Part shown: positions 17,286-25,316 of the stretch, in pieces
Numbering within the stretch: position 1 is the first letter of the stretch
Layout of the letters: each line of letters starts with the position of its first letter
From: Lachnospiraceae bacterium
GTDB taxonomy: Bacteria > Bacillota > Clostridia > Lachnospirales > Lachnospiraceae
Direction: 5' to 3'
NCBI GenBank assembly: GCA_017934175.1
Contig: JAGBKB010000081.1
Coordinates: 50,535 to 114,534 of the forward strand
DNA length: 64,000 bases
The notes under the pieces: generated by a model
The model's database searches: none
What the model was told of the DNA's origin: nothing
Seen by the model: only the letters and a program-made list of their open reading frames with translations
Made by a program: the position numbers and the translations under genes

Positions 17286-18280
17286 TGTTAAATAAAAATA
17301 TAAAGAACTTAATATCAATAATTGTGTTTGCCGTATTTTTGATTATAGGGTTTAATATTTTTATTAAAAGATATGAGATAAAAGTTAAATCGCAAACTAT
17401 TGTGGATAAATATATATTAAATAATGTTGAAGAAAAGTCAGAAATAAATAGTGATGAATTAAAAGAAATAAGCGAAGATAGTATAAATCATAATGATATA
17501 AATGAAAACAGCACTAATATTGGTGATATTAATAGAACTTCTACACAAAATATAGATAATTCATATAATGATTTAGGGCTCCTTGATGTAAGTGAATATT
17601 TAGAAGAAACTAAAATATCAGAAGGTAATGAAAAATTATTTTCGGAATACGAGAAATTCATTAGTGATTTAAGAAATTACAAAAACTCTAAATACTATAA
17701 ATTAAATACAGATTATGTAAATGAAATGTATAATAGAATATGTTTTATTGGCGATTCAAATGTTTTAAAGATTCAAAGATTAAAATATATAAATGATAAG
17801 AATATTTTTCCATTTGGCGCTCTTATGTTAAAGGATATAATAAAAAAAGCAGATGACAAATCTGCCATTGATGTAAGTGATTTTGATTATGCAGTGATTT
17901 GGATAGGATATAATATAAAATATATAGAAAATTCAGAACATTTTATAAGTGAATATAATGCTCTAATTGAAAAATTAAAAAAACAAAATCCTAAAATAAA
18001 GGTATATGTATGTTCACTCCTTCCTGCTACAAAAGAAAAGATTGATGAAGATATAGCAAATGGTGCAATTCATAATTTTTATAAAGGCGTAGAATATGAT
18101 GCTGCACTAAATGAATATTTTAATGAAAACTATATAAATACAAAAGTTTTCATAAAGGATAATACTGATTATACAAGTGATGGTTTCCATATGCAGACAA
18201 CATTTTACGATAGAATGATATCATATGTAGGTTTTTATATTAATTTTATGGAAGCAAAGGGGAAACATAATGGTATTTAG
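17285..18280 (+). CDS. Membrane-anchored SGNH/GDSL-like protein, partner of the MBOAT acyltransferase
   Basis: The 331-residue protein has an N-terminal membrane anchor (about residues 10-28), a low-complexity N/S/D/E-rich stalk (about 45-95) and a C-terminal SGNH-hydrolase-like domain: CFIGDSN supplies the nucleophile block and SDGFHMQ the Asp-x-x-His block. It starts on the last base of the ABC-F stop codon and overlaps the MBOAT gene by 11 bases, so translation is coupled. In AlgI/AlgX, PatA/PatB and related systems an MBOAT protein exports acyl groups and an SGNH protein transfers them to a surface polymer. The pairing here suggests O-acetylation of an exported glycan or teichoic acid. 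The substrate is unknown. Confidence 0.75.
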   Translation: MLNKNIKNLISIIVFAVFLIIGFNIFIKRYEIKVKSQTIVDKYILNNVEEKSEINSDELKEISEDSINHNDINENSTNIGDINRTSTQNIDNSYNDLGLLDVSEYLEETKISEGNEKLFSEYEKFISDLRNYKNSKYYKLNTDYVNEMYNRICFIGDSNVLKIQRLKYINDKNIFPFGALMLKDIIKKADDKSAIDVSDFDYAVIWIGYNIKYIENSEHFISEYNALIEKLKKQNPKIKVYVCSLLPATKEKIDEDIANGAIHNFYKGVEYDAALNEYFNENYINTKVFIKDNTDYTSDGFHMQTTFYDRMISYVGFYINFMEAKGKHNGI

Positions 18281-19817
18281 TAGTTTTTATTTTCTATTAT
18301 ATTTTTTGCCACTTTTTTTTATAAGTTATTTTTTAGTAGAAAATAAATACAAAAATATAACACTACTTTTATATAGTATAGGTTTTTATGCATTTGGATG
18401 CTTTGATAACCTATATTATGTTTTGATATTGATAGGGTCACTTGTTATTAATTATTTTATCACTGTAGGGATAGAAGAGAATGACGTTGATAACAATGTT
18501 CATAGCGATAATTCAGTGGCGAAATTAAGTGGAAATCACCCAATCAGTAGGAGTAAGGCATCATACAATTATCGCTATAAAAAGAGTAATAAAAGCATAA
18601 GAGTTTTATTATTGGTAGTATCGCTTATATTAAACTTCGGTAATTTATTTATTTTTAAGTATTATAATTTTTTTATAGATGTAGTAAATCTTATAAATAA
18701 AAATATTACAATTAATAAATTAAATCTTATACTTCCTATAGGAATAAGTTTTTATACATTTCAAATTGTGTCATATGTTATAGATGTGTATTTTAAAAAA
18801 ATAAAAGCGGAAAGAAACTTTGTAGATTTTGCTACTTATGTAATTATGTTTCCTCAACTTATAGCAGGACCAATAGTGAGATTTAAAGACATAGTTAAAG
18901 AAATTAAGTTAGATAGAAGTGTGTTACTTAAAAATGTTTATGAGGGGCTCTCTATATTTATAATTGGACTTGCAAGTAAAGTGATAATTGCAAATCAATT
19001 ATCACTTGTAAATGTAGACATTTCAGATGTAGGTTATGATAGACTATGTGTCATAGCAGCGTGGGGTGGGGCTATATCATATAGTATGCAAATGTATTTT
19101 GATTTCTTTGGTTATTCACTTATGGCTATAGGACTTGGAAAGATGATAGGGATAACTATTCCAGATAATTTTAAAGACCCATTTTTATCGCTGTCAGTTG
19201 AAGAGTATTGGAGAAGATGGCATATAACATTATCTACTTGGTTTAGAGATTATCTTATGTATCCAATTCTACTATCAAAGCCAATTAAAAAGATTAGAAA
19301 TGCATTTAATAAAATTAATAAAAAGTTTTCATCATTTATTACTACATTTGTGGCTATGTTTATAGTATGGGCTGCGACTGGACTTTGGCATGGAGCGAAT
19401 TTTAATTATGTCATTTGGGGACTATATTTTTTTATCTTTATGGTGTTGGAGCAACTAATTTTTTCAAAAACATTTTTGAAAATCAAGCCACTTGCACATA
19501 TATATTTATTAATTGTAATCATTATCTCATTTGTTATATTCTCAAATGAAAACTTAAATGATATGATGTTATACTTTTCAAAAATGTTTGGGGTAAATGC
19601 GACATTTATAAATGAAACATTTGACATGACAATAATGAACAATGTGAGGGCTATCATTATAGGTATCTTGTGTGTAATTAAAATACCAAACACTATATAT
19701 ATGTATGTAAAGAATAATGTAGCATTAAATATTGTAGTTATGATTTTGCTGCTTGGGGTATCATTATTTTTAATATATTTAGGTTACAATGACCCATTTT
19801 TGTATTTTAGATTTTAA
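18270..19817 (+). CDS. MBOAT-family O-acyltransferase (AlgI/DltB-like)
   Basis: This 515-residue multi-pass membrane protein has the MBOAT signature: WRRWHITLSTWFRDYLMYPI with a conserved histidine, and TGLWHGANFNYVIWG with the catalytic histidine. It opens with the FSSFYFLLYFLP stretch typical of the AlgI branch. A hydrophilic insert of about 45 residues (near residues 70-115) between the first membrane helices is longer than usual. The protein should pass activated acyl groups across the membrane to the SGNH partner encoded just upstream. No other component of an alginate or D-alanine pathway is nearby, so the acyl group and acceptor are not known. Confidence 0.9.
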   Translation: MVFSSFYFLLYFLPLFFISYFLVENKYKNITLLLYSIGFYAFGCFDNLYYVLILIGSLVINYFITVGIEENDVDNNVHSDNSVAKLSGNHPISRSKASYNYRYKKSNKSIRVLLLVVSLILNFGNLFIFKYYNFFIDVVNLINKNITINKLNLILPIGISFYTFQIVSYVIDVYFKKIKAERNFVDFATYVIMFPQLIAGPIVRFKDIVKEIKLDRSVLLKNVYEGLSIFIIGLASKVIIANQLSLVNVDISDVGYDRLCVIAAWGGAISYSMQMYFDFFGYSLMAIGLGKMIGITIPDNFKDPFLSLSVEEYWRRWHITLSTWFRDYLMYPILLSKPIKKIRNAFNKINKKFSSFITTFVAMFIVWAATGLWHGANFNYVIWGLYFFIFMVLEQLIFSKTFLKIKPLAHIYLLIVIIISFVIFSNENLNDMMLYFSKMFGVNATFINETFDMTIMNNVRAIIIGILCVIKIPNTIYMYVKNNVALNIVVMILLLGVSLFLIYLGYNDPFLYFRF

Positions 19818-19859
19818 AAAAATAAACACAAACTTTTCACTTTGCCTACTTGGTATATC

Positions 19860-19888
19860 TTGCAATATTTATAAAAATGCATTATAAT
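19860..19888 (+). promoter_or_regulatory. Promoter for secreted protein gene
   Basis: TTGCAA (19860-19865), a 17-base spacer and TATAAT (19883-19888) lie about 75 bases before ATG 19964. Confidence 0.6.
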
Positions 19889-19930
19889 AAGTGGGTATTA
19901 AATTGTTTATAAGGGTACACATTGTTGTAA

Positions 19931-19957
19931 GGGCAAATGCTATATGCCCGAAAGGAG
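19931..19957 (+). promoter_or_regulatory. Stem-loop directly before the Shine-Dalgarno
   Basis: GGGCA (19931-19935) and TGCCC (19945-19949) form a 5-bp stem that ends two bases before AAAGGAG. The string GCCCGAAAGGAG recurs before the CopZ-like start at 31573, and a very similar arrangement precedes clpP and the pilin gene. Confidence 0.35.
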
Positions 19958-19963
19958 AACAAA

Positions 19964-20551
19964 ATGAAAAAGATTATAAGTGTGTTATTAATAGTTATGA
20001 TGATTACATCATCAATTATGCCAGTAAGTGCTGCTACATATACAACAGGTGCAGTTGTTGGAACAGTTGTATCTAAAACACCAACAAATATATTTTATAA
20101 AGACCTTGTTAGATTTGAAGAAGTAGCAACTAATACTTATGGAAAACAATCAAGAATTATAAATGCTACAAGATATAATGGCAGTGCTACTACTTGGATT
20201 GTTCGTCTTGAAATAGGAACTGGTGAAGAGAAGACAACTTCAGATTATGTTTTAAATGTCGCACCATATTCAAAAGATATGGCAACTAATCAAATCGTTT
20301 CTGTACCTGCAAATGGAAAAATTGAAGAAGGCGTTGCTATTTATGGACCAAGTTGGTTCTATTTTGGAGTATTTGATAACACAAAGCATGACCTTTGCGG
20401 ATTTATGGTAGCAGAGAGAATTAGAAGATATTCTGCTTGGACTGATTTAAGATTCAATGGAACTAATAAGAGAGGAATTGCTTACACTGGTTCTTATACT
20501 GAAAATAGTAGTTCTAATTTCCTTGAGAGCCATATGGAATCAGTTCAATAG
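19964..20551 (+). CDS. Secreted protein, paralogue of the downstream 402-residue protein
   Basis: The 195-residue product has a clear signal peptide (residues 1-24, MPVSA-A). The mature part has a predicted beta-rich fold and contains YGPSWFYFGVFD and GFMVAERIRRYSAWTDLRF. These align with FGPAWFFCMLFD and GYLVAQRITRWPDWNDTRF in the next gene, so the two are paralogues. I do not recognise the family. ATG 19964 is chosen because AAAGGAG is 6 bases upstream and the signal peptide starts there. A terminator follows. A secreted or wall-associated role is inferred only from the signal peptide. Confidence 0.65.
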   Translation: MKKIISVLLIVMMITSSIMPVSAATYTTGAVVGTVVSKTPTNIFYKDLVRFEEVATNTYGKQSRIINATRYNGSATTWIVRLEIGTGEEKTTSDYVLNVAPYSKDMATNQIVSVPANGKIEEGVAIYGPSWFYFGVFDNTKHDLCGFMVAERIRRYSAWTDLRFNGTNKRGIAYTGSYTENSSSNFLESHMESVQ

Positions 20552-20588
20552 TTTTTATCAAGTTTAAAATATTGGATAAACTTTTATT

Positions 20589-20612
20589 GGGTGGATAATA
20601 TCCACCCTTTTT
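20589..20612 (+). terminator. Rho-independent terminator
   Basis: GGGTGGA (20589-20595) and TCCACCC (20601-20607) form a 7-bp stem followed by TTTTTC. It ends the transcript of the 195-residue secreted protein. Confidence 0.8.
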
Positions 20613-20737
20613 CTTGAAAATTTGCTAAAAAAACGTCATAAAAAAAGTGTTTAAAAATCAATATTTTTTAGGGGAAATATGACAAAATTATTAACAAAAA
20701 ATAGCAAAAAATAGGCGATTTGTTGCTTAAAAATATA

Positions 20738-20765
20738 TTGACAAGATACTAAAAAGTGATATAAT
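20738..20765 (+). promoter_or_regulatory. Strong promoter for the 402-residue secreted protein
   Basis: A consensus TTGACA (20738-20743) is followed after 16 bases by TATAAT (20760-20765) with TG upstream (TGATATAAT). Together with the AGGAGG site at 20783-20788, this predicts high expression. Confidence 0.75.
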
Positions 20766-20795
20766 TATTGTATAAATTCTATAGGAGGAAAAACA

Positions 20796-22004
20796 ATGAT
20801 GAGTAAAAGAATTATGGCTTCTTGCCTTGCACTTACTATGGTGTTTGGGATGTCATTAAATTCATTTGCAGCTCTTAGAAACACAACTGGTTCAACAACT
20901 ATCATCAGTGGTGGTGTTGCTTCAACAGTTAATGCTGGTTCAGGTCAATCAGTTTATACTAATGCAGCTGGACAAGTTATTCATGAGAGATCAGTTAGAC
21001 GTGTTAGTATCGCAGATTTTAACCGTTTACTTGATGTATGTAATGAAAACTATAGTGAAAAAGGTTTAGTTAAGAAAGTTCAAGGTGCTAATGGTGCTAT
21101 TGAAGGAACAGCAGAGCCTGTAGGTTCTGATGTAACTAATCCAGAGAGTTATGATGCTCATACTAATGCGCTTCAAAAGCCATTATCAGAGCGTCAATAT
21201 ACTGGAAGAACAGTAGATGTTAAGCATCTCGTTTATGGACCTATCAATGAACTTACTGGAAAACCAACTGTTGAAAGAATTGATACTGAGCAACTTAAGT
21301 TACAAAGTATGCATGATTATGTTTCTCAAGGCAAAAAAATCAGATTTGTTAATGGTGTAAGACTTTCTGATACAGAATTCGTTATCAGAGTAGATTGCGA
21401 CATTCAAGACACAGATCCAAAAGCTGCTCAAACTTTCAGAGGTGATTACTACGTATCAGTATTACCTTACAGAGAGAGAGAGGCTGGTGTTGATGCTCAA
21501 GGAAAGATGAGAACAGAGGCTGTAAATGTTCCTGATGAGTTTGGTGATCTTTACAATAACAAAATGTTTGGACCAGCATGGTTCTTCTGTATGTTATTTG
21601 ATGAGTCTCAACCAGCAGGAAAGAGAGATATCATCGGATATCTTGTAGCCCAAAGAATTACAAGATGGCCAGATTGGAACGATACTCGTTTCTATTATGG
21701 AGAAACTCCATTAAGAAAATTAAGAGATGGTGTTGTTGTTAATGTTCCAAACCCAACTCAAATTGCTAGAGAGTCTGCTGCTGTTTATAAAGTAGTAGGT
21801 AAAGATGAGCAATGGTCAGATAAGGGAACTGAGATGAAGGACCCTTCAACTGGTGAGAAGGTATTACGTGCAGGACAAAAACAACTTATCAGAAACACAT
21901 TTGTTGATGTAAGTTTAAAATATCCAAGAATATCTTATGCTTACCCAACAGCAAGTTCTAATACTTGGTTGGCTACAGTTCAAGCCAACAATGCAAATTG
22001 GTAA
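20796..22004 (+). CDS. Abundant secreted protein of unknown family
   Basis: The 402-residue product has a signal peptide (residues 1-26, ending NSFA-A) and no anchor. Its C-terminal half is paralogous to the preceding 195-residue protein (FGPAWFF and WPDWNDTRF motifs). The N-terminal half is its own. Codon choice differs from the neighbours, with more C-ending and CTT/GTT codons and less A-richness. The consensus promoter and AGGAGG site add to this, so the protein is probably highly expressed, perhaps a surface or matrix component. ATG 20796 and ATG 20799 are both possible; the first is 7 bases from AGGAGG. I cannot name the family. Confidence 0.7.
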   Translation: MMSKRIMASCLALTMVFGMSLNSFAALRNTTGSTTIISGGVASTVNAGSGQSVYTNAAGQVIHERSVRRVSIADFNRLLDVCNENYSEKGLVKKVQGANGAIEGTAEPVGSDVTNPESYDAHTNALQKPLSERQYTGRTVDVKHLVYGPINELTGKPTVERIDTEQLKLQSMHDYVSQGKKIRFVNGVRLSDTEFVIRVDCDIQDTDPKAAQTFRGDYYVSVLPYREREAGVDAQGKMRTEAVNVPDEFGDLYNNKMFGPAWFFCMLFDESQPAGKRDIIGYLVAQRITRWPDWNDTRFYYGETPLRKLRDGVVVNVPNPTQIARESAAVYKVVGKDEQWSDKGTEMKDPSTGEKVLRAGQKQLIRNTFVDVSLKYPRISYAYPTASSNTWLATVQANNANW

Positions 22005-22040
22005 TCTAAGTAGAGAATAAAATCTTTTACTAGTAAAAGA

Positions 22041-22069
22041 AGTCCCTGCTTATAGCGGGGCTTTTTTTT
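22041..22069 (+). terminator. Rho-independent terminator
   Basis: A G/C-rich hairpin formed by AGTCCCTGC and GCGGGGCT (one bulged base) around 22041-22062 is followed by eight T residues. It ends the transcript of the abundant secreted protein. Confidence 0.8.
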
Positions 22070-22081
22070 GTCCAAATTTTA

Positions 22082-22090
22082 TGATATAAT
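22082..22090 (+). promoter_or_regulatory. Extended -10 promoter exactly 7 nt before a start codon
   Basis: TGATATAAT occupies 22082-22090 and ATG 22098 follows after seven bases, so the predicted transcription start coincides with the start codon. No suitable -35 box is seen, as expected for an extended -10 promoter. Confidence 0.55.
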
Positions 22091-22097
22091 GAAAGAC

Positions 22098-22970
22098 ATG
22101 AATATTAAAAGAAGTATAATAATAAGCATACTAATTATATTTAATCTGCAGTTGGCAGTTTTTTCGGCACCATTAAATAAAAAGGTTTATGGTCCCGTAA
22201 ATGAAGATGCTATTAATGTGTTTTATCAAAAGAGGCTTGTTCAAAATGAAAACTCATTATTTGGACAATATCGTGATAGTACACCTATTTATAGTGTTGA
22301 TGTAAAAGATAATAAAAAGAATTATATAGCACTTACATTTGATAGTTCATGGAATGACCAACATACAAAACCATTATTAGATATTCTTGATAAATATGAT
22401 GCAAAGGCAACATTTTTTTTAACGGCTTTTTATGTATGGGCACATCAAGAATCAGTTAAGGAAATATTACGAAGAGGGCATGAGATAGGTAACCATTCAA
22501 ATAAGCATGTAAGGTTTCCAGAGTATGGTGAAAACAGAATCATAGAGGAAATCGAACAATGTCATGCAGCAGTTAAAGAAGTAACTGGGGTAGATATGTG
22601 TTTATTCCGATTCCCTTATGGCAATTATAATAATTTATCTATTAGACTGCTTAAAGAGAGAGGGTATTATCCTATTCAATGGACTCACGATTCACTTGAT
22701 TGGAAAAATGAAAGTGTAGAAGCAATTATATATAGGCTCGGAAGTGAAGATAGTTACCATGCAGGTAATATAATTTTATTCCATAATGGGGCAGATTTTA
22801 CAGTTCAGGCTTTAGATACAATTCTTAAAATTACTAAACAGAAAGGTTTAAAGTGTGTGAAAGTTTCAGATTTAATATATGAAAAAGATTTTTATATAGA
22901 TAGGAGAGGGATACAAAAATCAAAAATAGATATAGATGTTGCAATAGCGACTTCATCAAATGTGAAGTAA
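22098..22970 (+). CDS. Secreted NodB-type polysaccharide deacetylase
   Basis: The 290-residue protein has an N-terminal signal or anchor segment and a NodB homology domain. TFDSSWND carries the first aspartate, HEIGNHSNKH the two metal-binding histidines, FRFPYG the arginine motif and ILFHNG the last histidine. The second residue of the usual TFDD motif is serine, as in the PdaA/PdaB-like branch that acts on peptidoglycan. The enzyme should remove acetyl groups from a cell-wall or exported glycan. The open frame extends upstream, but ATG 22098 matches the promoter geometry (no leader); ATG 22089 would lie within the -10 box. It converges with the lipoprotein gene on the other strand. Confidence 0.82.
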   Translation: MNIKRSIIISILIIFNLQLAVFSAPLNKKVYGPVNEDAINVFYQKRLVQNENSLFGQYRDSTPIYSVDVKDNKKNYIALTFDSSWNDQHTKPLLDILDKYDAKATFFLTAFYVWAHQESVKEILRRGHEIGNHSNKHVRFPEYGENRIIEEIEQCHAAVKEVTGVDMCLFRFPYGNYNNLSIRLLKERGYYPIQWTHDSLDWKNESVEAIIYRLGSEDSYHAGNIILFHNGADFTVQALDTILKITKQKGLKCVKVSDLIYEKDFYIDRRGIQKSKIDIDVAIATSSNVK

Positions 22971-23035
22971 GAGAAAAACACAGATGATATGAATGTAAAA
23001 CGAAATATGAATAGAGATATTGTAGGTTATATGTT

Positions 23036-23989
23036 TTACTTCATATCAGGAAAATCTGACAATAATTCTTCAGCAAATACCCCATATCTTTCAAACTTGG
23101 CATAGAGCATGATATAGTTTTGCTCTTTTAGTAAGTTATTGTTAATAATAAAATCATTGTCAATATGTGTGATAGAATCTGAACTAAAATTGGGTTCAGT
23201 GTAGTAGCCAGCAAATTTAAAACCATAACAATTATAGTCATCTGGTAATGTAAATGGAACATTATTTTTTGTATTATATGATATACTTATACTTTCATTA
23301 AAGTTATTAGTTAGAACGCCTGGAATTATATCATACAATTTAGGGATGTTTTTTTTATGCACTAAATAAGTTGGCAAACTATCCTTGGTATAATAAAAAA
23401 ACTTTGCTGTATCAATGATGCTTGCATATGTACTTGCAAAAAAGTCAGAGCCATATGGGTCTTTGCCATCAGCCAAACTACCTGTATATCCTTCATCTAA
23501 TCTAAAATGATAAAAGAAAGTTTTGTCAAAATACAAAAAGTCTAAAAATTTATTATTATTTAGGCAATAGCCTAAAAATGTGTCAAATTGTTTTTGCTCA
23601 ACAAAATTACTACCAATTTTTTGAGTTAAAAAGTACTTGCCAAGTGCATTGCCAACAATTGGAAACCCAACTCCTGATTTATTGTCCCAGTTTTTGCAAA
23701 TGGCATACAAGTCATCAACATTTTTTATATTATAACTACTTAAATGTTGTGCCCCATCTTTTTTGCTAACAATGTATGAATAGAACTCATAAAAAAAGTC
23801 ATTAAATAAATCTTCTTTGTTAAGATAGATATAGTCAGGCAAGACAAAATTGATAGTTAGATTTACATTATCTGGTAAATCAGATGAAATAGAGACTTTG
23901 TCATTTGAAAATGTGCATGAACTAAACACACTTAATAAAAGTGATAAAGATATTATTATTAAAAATATTTTAGTTTTAAATATGCTCAT
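23036..23989 (-). CDS. Lipoprotein with a Listeria-Bacteroides (InlB B) repeat
   Basis: The 317-residue protein has a lipoprotein signal peptide ending SVFSSC. Most of the sequence is not recognised. The last 70 residues contain one InlB_B/Flg_new-type repeat (FKFAGYYTEPNFSSDSI, then IMLYAKFE), a small beta-grasp module found in surface proteins. It should be a membrane-tethered extracellular protein. It is one of the few - strand genes. The promoter is TGATATAAT at 24005 to 23997, and the ATG at 23989 follows after exactly seven bases, so the mRNA is probably leaderless. No Shine-Dalgarno exists upstream. Confidence 0.7.
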   Translation of the reverse strand: MSIFKTKIFLIIISLSLLLSVFSSCTFSNDKVSISSDLPDNVNLTINFVLPDYIYLNKEDLFNDFFYEFYSYIVSKKDGAQHLSSYNIKNVDDLYAICKNWDNKSGVGFPIVGNALGKYFLTQKIGSNFVEQKQFDTFLGYCLNNNKFLDFLYFDKTFFYHFRLDEGYTGSLADGKDPYGSDFFASTYASIIDTAKFFYYTKDSLPTYLVHKKNIPKLYDIIPGVLTNNFNESISISYNTKNNVPFTLPDDYNCYGFKFAGYYTEPNFSSDSITHIDNDFIINNNLLKEQNYIMLYAKFERYGVFAEELLSDFPDMK

Positions 23990-23996
23990 AATGTAT

Positions 23997-24005
23997 ATTA
24001 TATCA
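23997..24005 (-). promoter_or_regulatory. Extended -10 promoter of the - strand lipoprotein
   Basis: Read on the - strand, TGATATAAT spans 24005 to 23997, and the start codon begins seven bases later at 23989. This is the same geometry as the deacetylase gene. Confidence 0.55.
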
Positions 24006-24164
24006 TAAGTATTGTAAGCATTCTATAATGAAAGTATTTTAAATCAGTATAATAATGTGAAAAATAGTGGATGGTTAGGGCTCTTCCTAAATTGATTATT
24101 GGCAAAAAGCCTATAAATTCACTAAAATAATGGATTATTTTAAAAGATTTTAGACATTAAATAC

Positions 24165-24193
24165 TTGCAAAAAGTAAAAAATTATGCTATTAT
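24165..24193 (+). promoter_or_regulatory. Promoter for the rplM-rpsI operon
   Basis: TTGCAA (24165-24170), 17 bases and TATTAT (24188-24193) with an upstream TG give a predicted start near 24200, leaving a leader of about 130 bases. Confidence 0.6.
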
Positions 24194-24203
24194 AATTGGG
24201 CTT

Positions 24204-24310
24204 GTCCGTATAGGACATATGTGTTAAGTTGGTAAATGATGTCACATTTACCAAATCACCGAAAACGACAGTGCAGGAACTAAAAATTGTAGGTTCTTAT
24301 ACTGCACACC
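24204..24310 (+). promoter_or_regulatory. Structured leader of rplM, probable L13 leader
   Basis: The leader folds into successive hairpins: GTCC/GGAC (24204-24216), a 10-bp stem TTGGTAAATG/CATTTACCAA (about 24230-24255), and GTGCAG/CTGCAC (about 24271-24307) enclosing GAAC/GTTC. Position before rplM and this fold fit the autoregulatory L13 leader known from Firmicutes, in which the ribosomal protein binds its own mRNA. A covariance-model search with Rfam L13_leader would settle it. Confidence 0.55.
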
Positions 24311-24330
24311 AGAGTAAGGAGGAAAATTAA

Positions 24331-24759
24331 ATGACATTTGTACCAAAGGCAAATGACATTGCCACAAAGAAGTGGTATGTCATTGATTGCGACGGTGTAG
24401 TCCTTGGCCGTCTTGCAACCAAAGCCGCAGAAATCTTACAAGGAAAGCATAAAACAACTTATATGCCAAATGTAGATATGGGCGATTACATAGTTGTAGT
24501 AAATGCTGAAAAAGTAAAAGTTACTGGAAAGAAACTTGACCAAAAAATTTATTTCCATCATACTGGATGGCTTGGCGGAGGAAGATATATCACACTTCGT
24601 GAATTAAAAAGTAAGTTCCCTGAAAGAGTCGTTGAGTATGCAATAAAGGGAATGTTACCAAAGGGACCTCTTGGCAGACAAATGTATAAAAAGTTATTTG
24701 TTTATGCTGGACCAGAACACAAACACAAGGCTCAGAAACCTGAGACCTTAAAGGTATAG
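24331..24759 (+). CDS. rplM: 50S ribosomal protein L13
   Basis: The 142-residue protein is L13 of the large ribosomal subunit. WYVIDCDGVVLGRLAT at the N-terminus and GMLPKGPLGRQMYKKL near residue 110 are diagnostic, and the length matches bacterial L13. AAGGAGG lies 8 bases before ATG 24331. It heads the conserved rplM-rpsI operon with 13 bases to the next start. The structured leader upstream suggests feedback control. Confidence 0.98.
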   Translation: MTFVPKANDIATKKWYVIDCDGVVLGRLATKAAEILQGKHKTTYMPNVDMGDYIVVVNAEKVKVTGKKLDQKIYFHHTGWLGGGRYITLRELKSKFPERVVEYAIKGMLPKGPLGRQMYKKLFVYAGPEHKHKAQKPETLKV

Positions 24760-24772
24760 GAGGTAAACCCAT

Positions 24773-25171
24773 ATGGCAAAGTCAAGAGAAAGATATTATG
24801 GAACTGGTAGAAGAAAAAAATCTGTAGCAAGAGTTTATCTTATGCCGGGCAAAGGTGAAATCACAATCAATAAAAGATCACTTGATGATTATGTTGGTCT
24901 TGAAACATTGAAGAAAATAATTAATCAACCATTTGTAGCAACTAAAACAGAAGGAAAGTTTGATGTTTTAGTAAATGTTTATGGCGGTGGAACATCAGGT
25001 CAAGCAGGAGCAATAAGACATGGTGTTGCAAGAGCACTCCTTGAAGTTGATAAAGATTATAGAGCAGTTCTTAAAAAAGAAGGTTTTTTAACAAGAGACC
25101 CAAGAATGAAAGAAAGAAAGAAATATGGTCTTAAATCAGCAAGACGCGCACCACAATTCTCTAAGAGATAG
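24773..25171 (+). CDS. rpsI: 30S ribosomal protein S9
   Basis: This 132-residue protein is S9 of the small subunit. [16 protein letters not shown] at the start, [18 protein letters not shown] in the middle and the basic C-terminus ending in QFSKR (here APQFSKR) are diagnostic. The tail reaches the ribosomal P-site. AGGAGG lies a few bases upstream of ATG 24773. A terminator follows at 25208. Confidence 0.98.
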   Translation: MAKSRERYYGTGRRKKSVARVYLMPGKGEITINKRSLDDYVGLETLKKIINQPFVATKTEGKFDVLVNVYGGGTSGQAGAIRHGVARALLEVDKDYRAVLKKEGFLTRDPRMKERKKYGLKSARRAPQFSKR

Positions 25172-25207
25172 TATTATAAGAGATAGTATTTAAAGAGTAT
25201 ATTTATA

Positions 25208-25236
25208 AGCCCCCACCTTATAGGGGGGCTTTTTAT
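25208..25236 (+). terminator. Terminator of rplM-rpsI
   Basis: AGCCCCC (25208-25214) pairs with GGGGGCT (25224-25230) around a 9-base loop and is followed by a T-run. Confidence 0.85.
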
Positions 25237-25271
25237 TTTTGGCAAAATGTGGTATTATATATGTAATATTT

Positions 25272-25316
25272 AGGAAAGGAGTATAACTACTTTTGTAGTT
25301 ATAGTTTGTTTATATG
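25272..25316 (+). promoter_or_regulatory. Shine-Dalgarno separated from the start codon by a perfect hairpin
   Basis: AGGAAAGGAG (25272-25281) is followed at once by a 9-bp perfect hairpin, TATAACTAC (25282-25290) and GTAGTTATA (25295-25303), and only 10 bases later by ATG 25314. In-frame stops at 25284 and 25296 exclude a closer start. Folding would restore normal spacing of about 10 bases. Confidence 0.5.
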
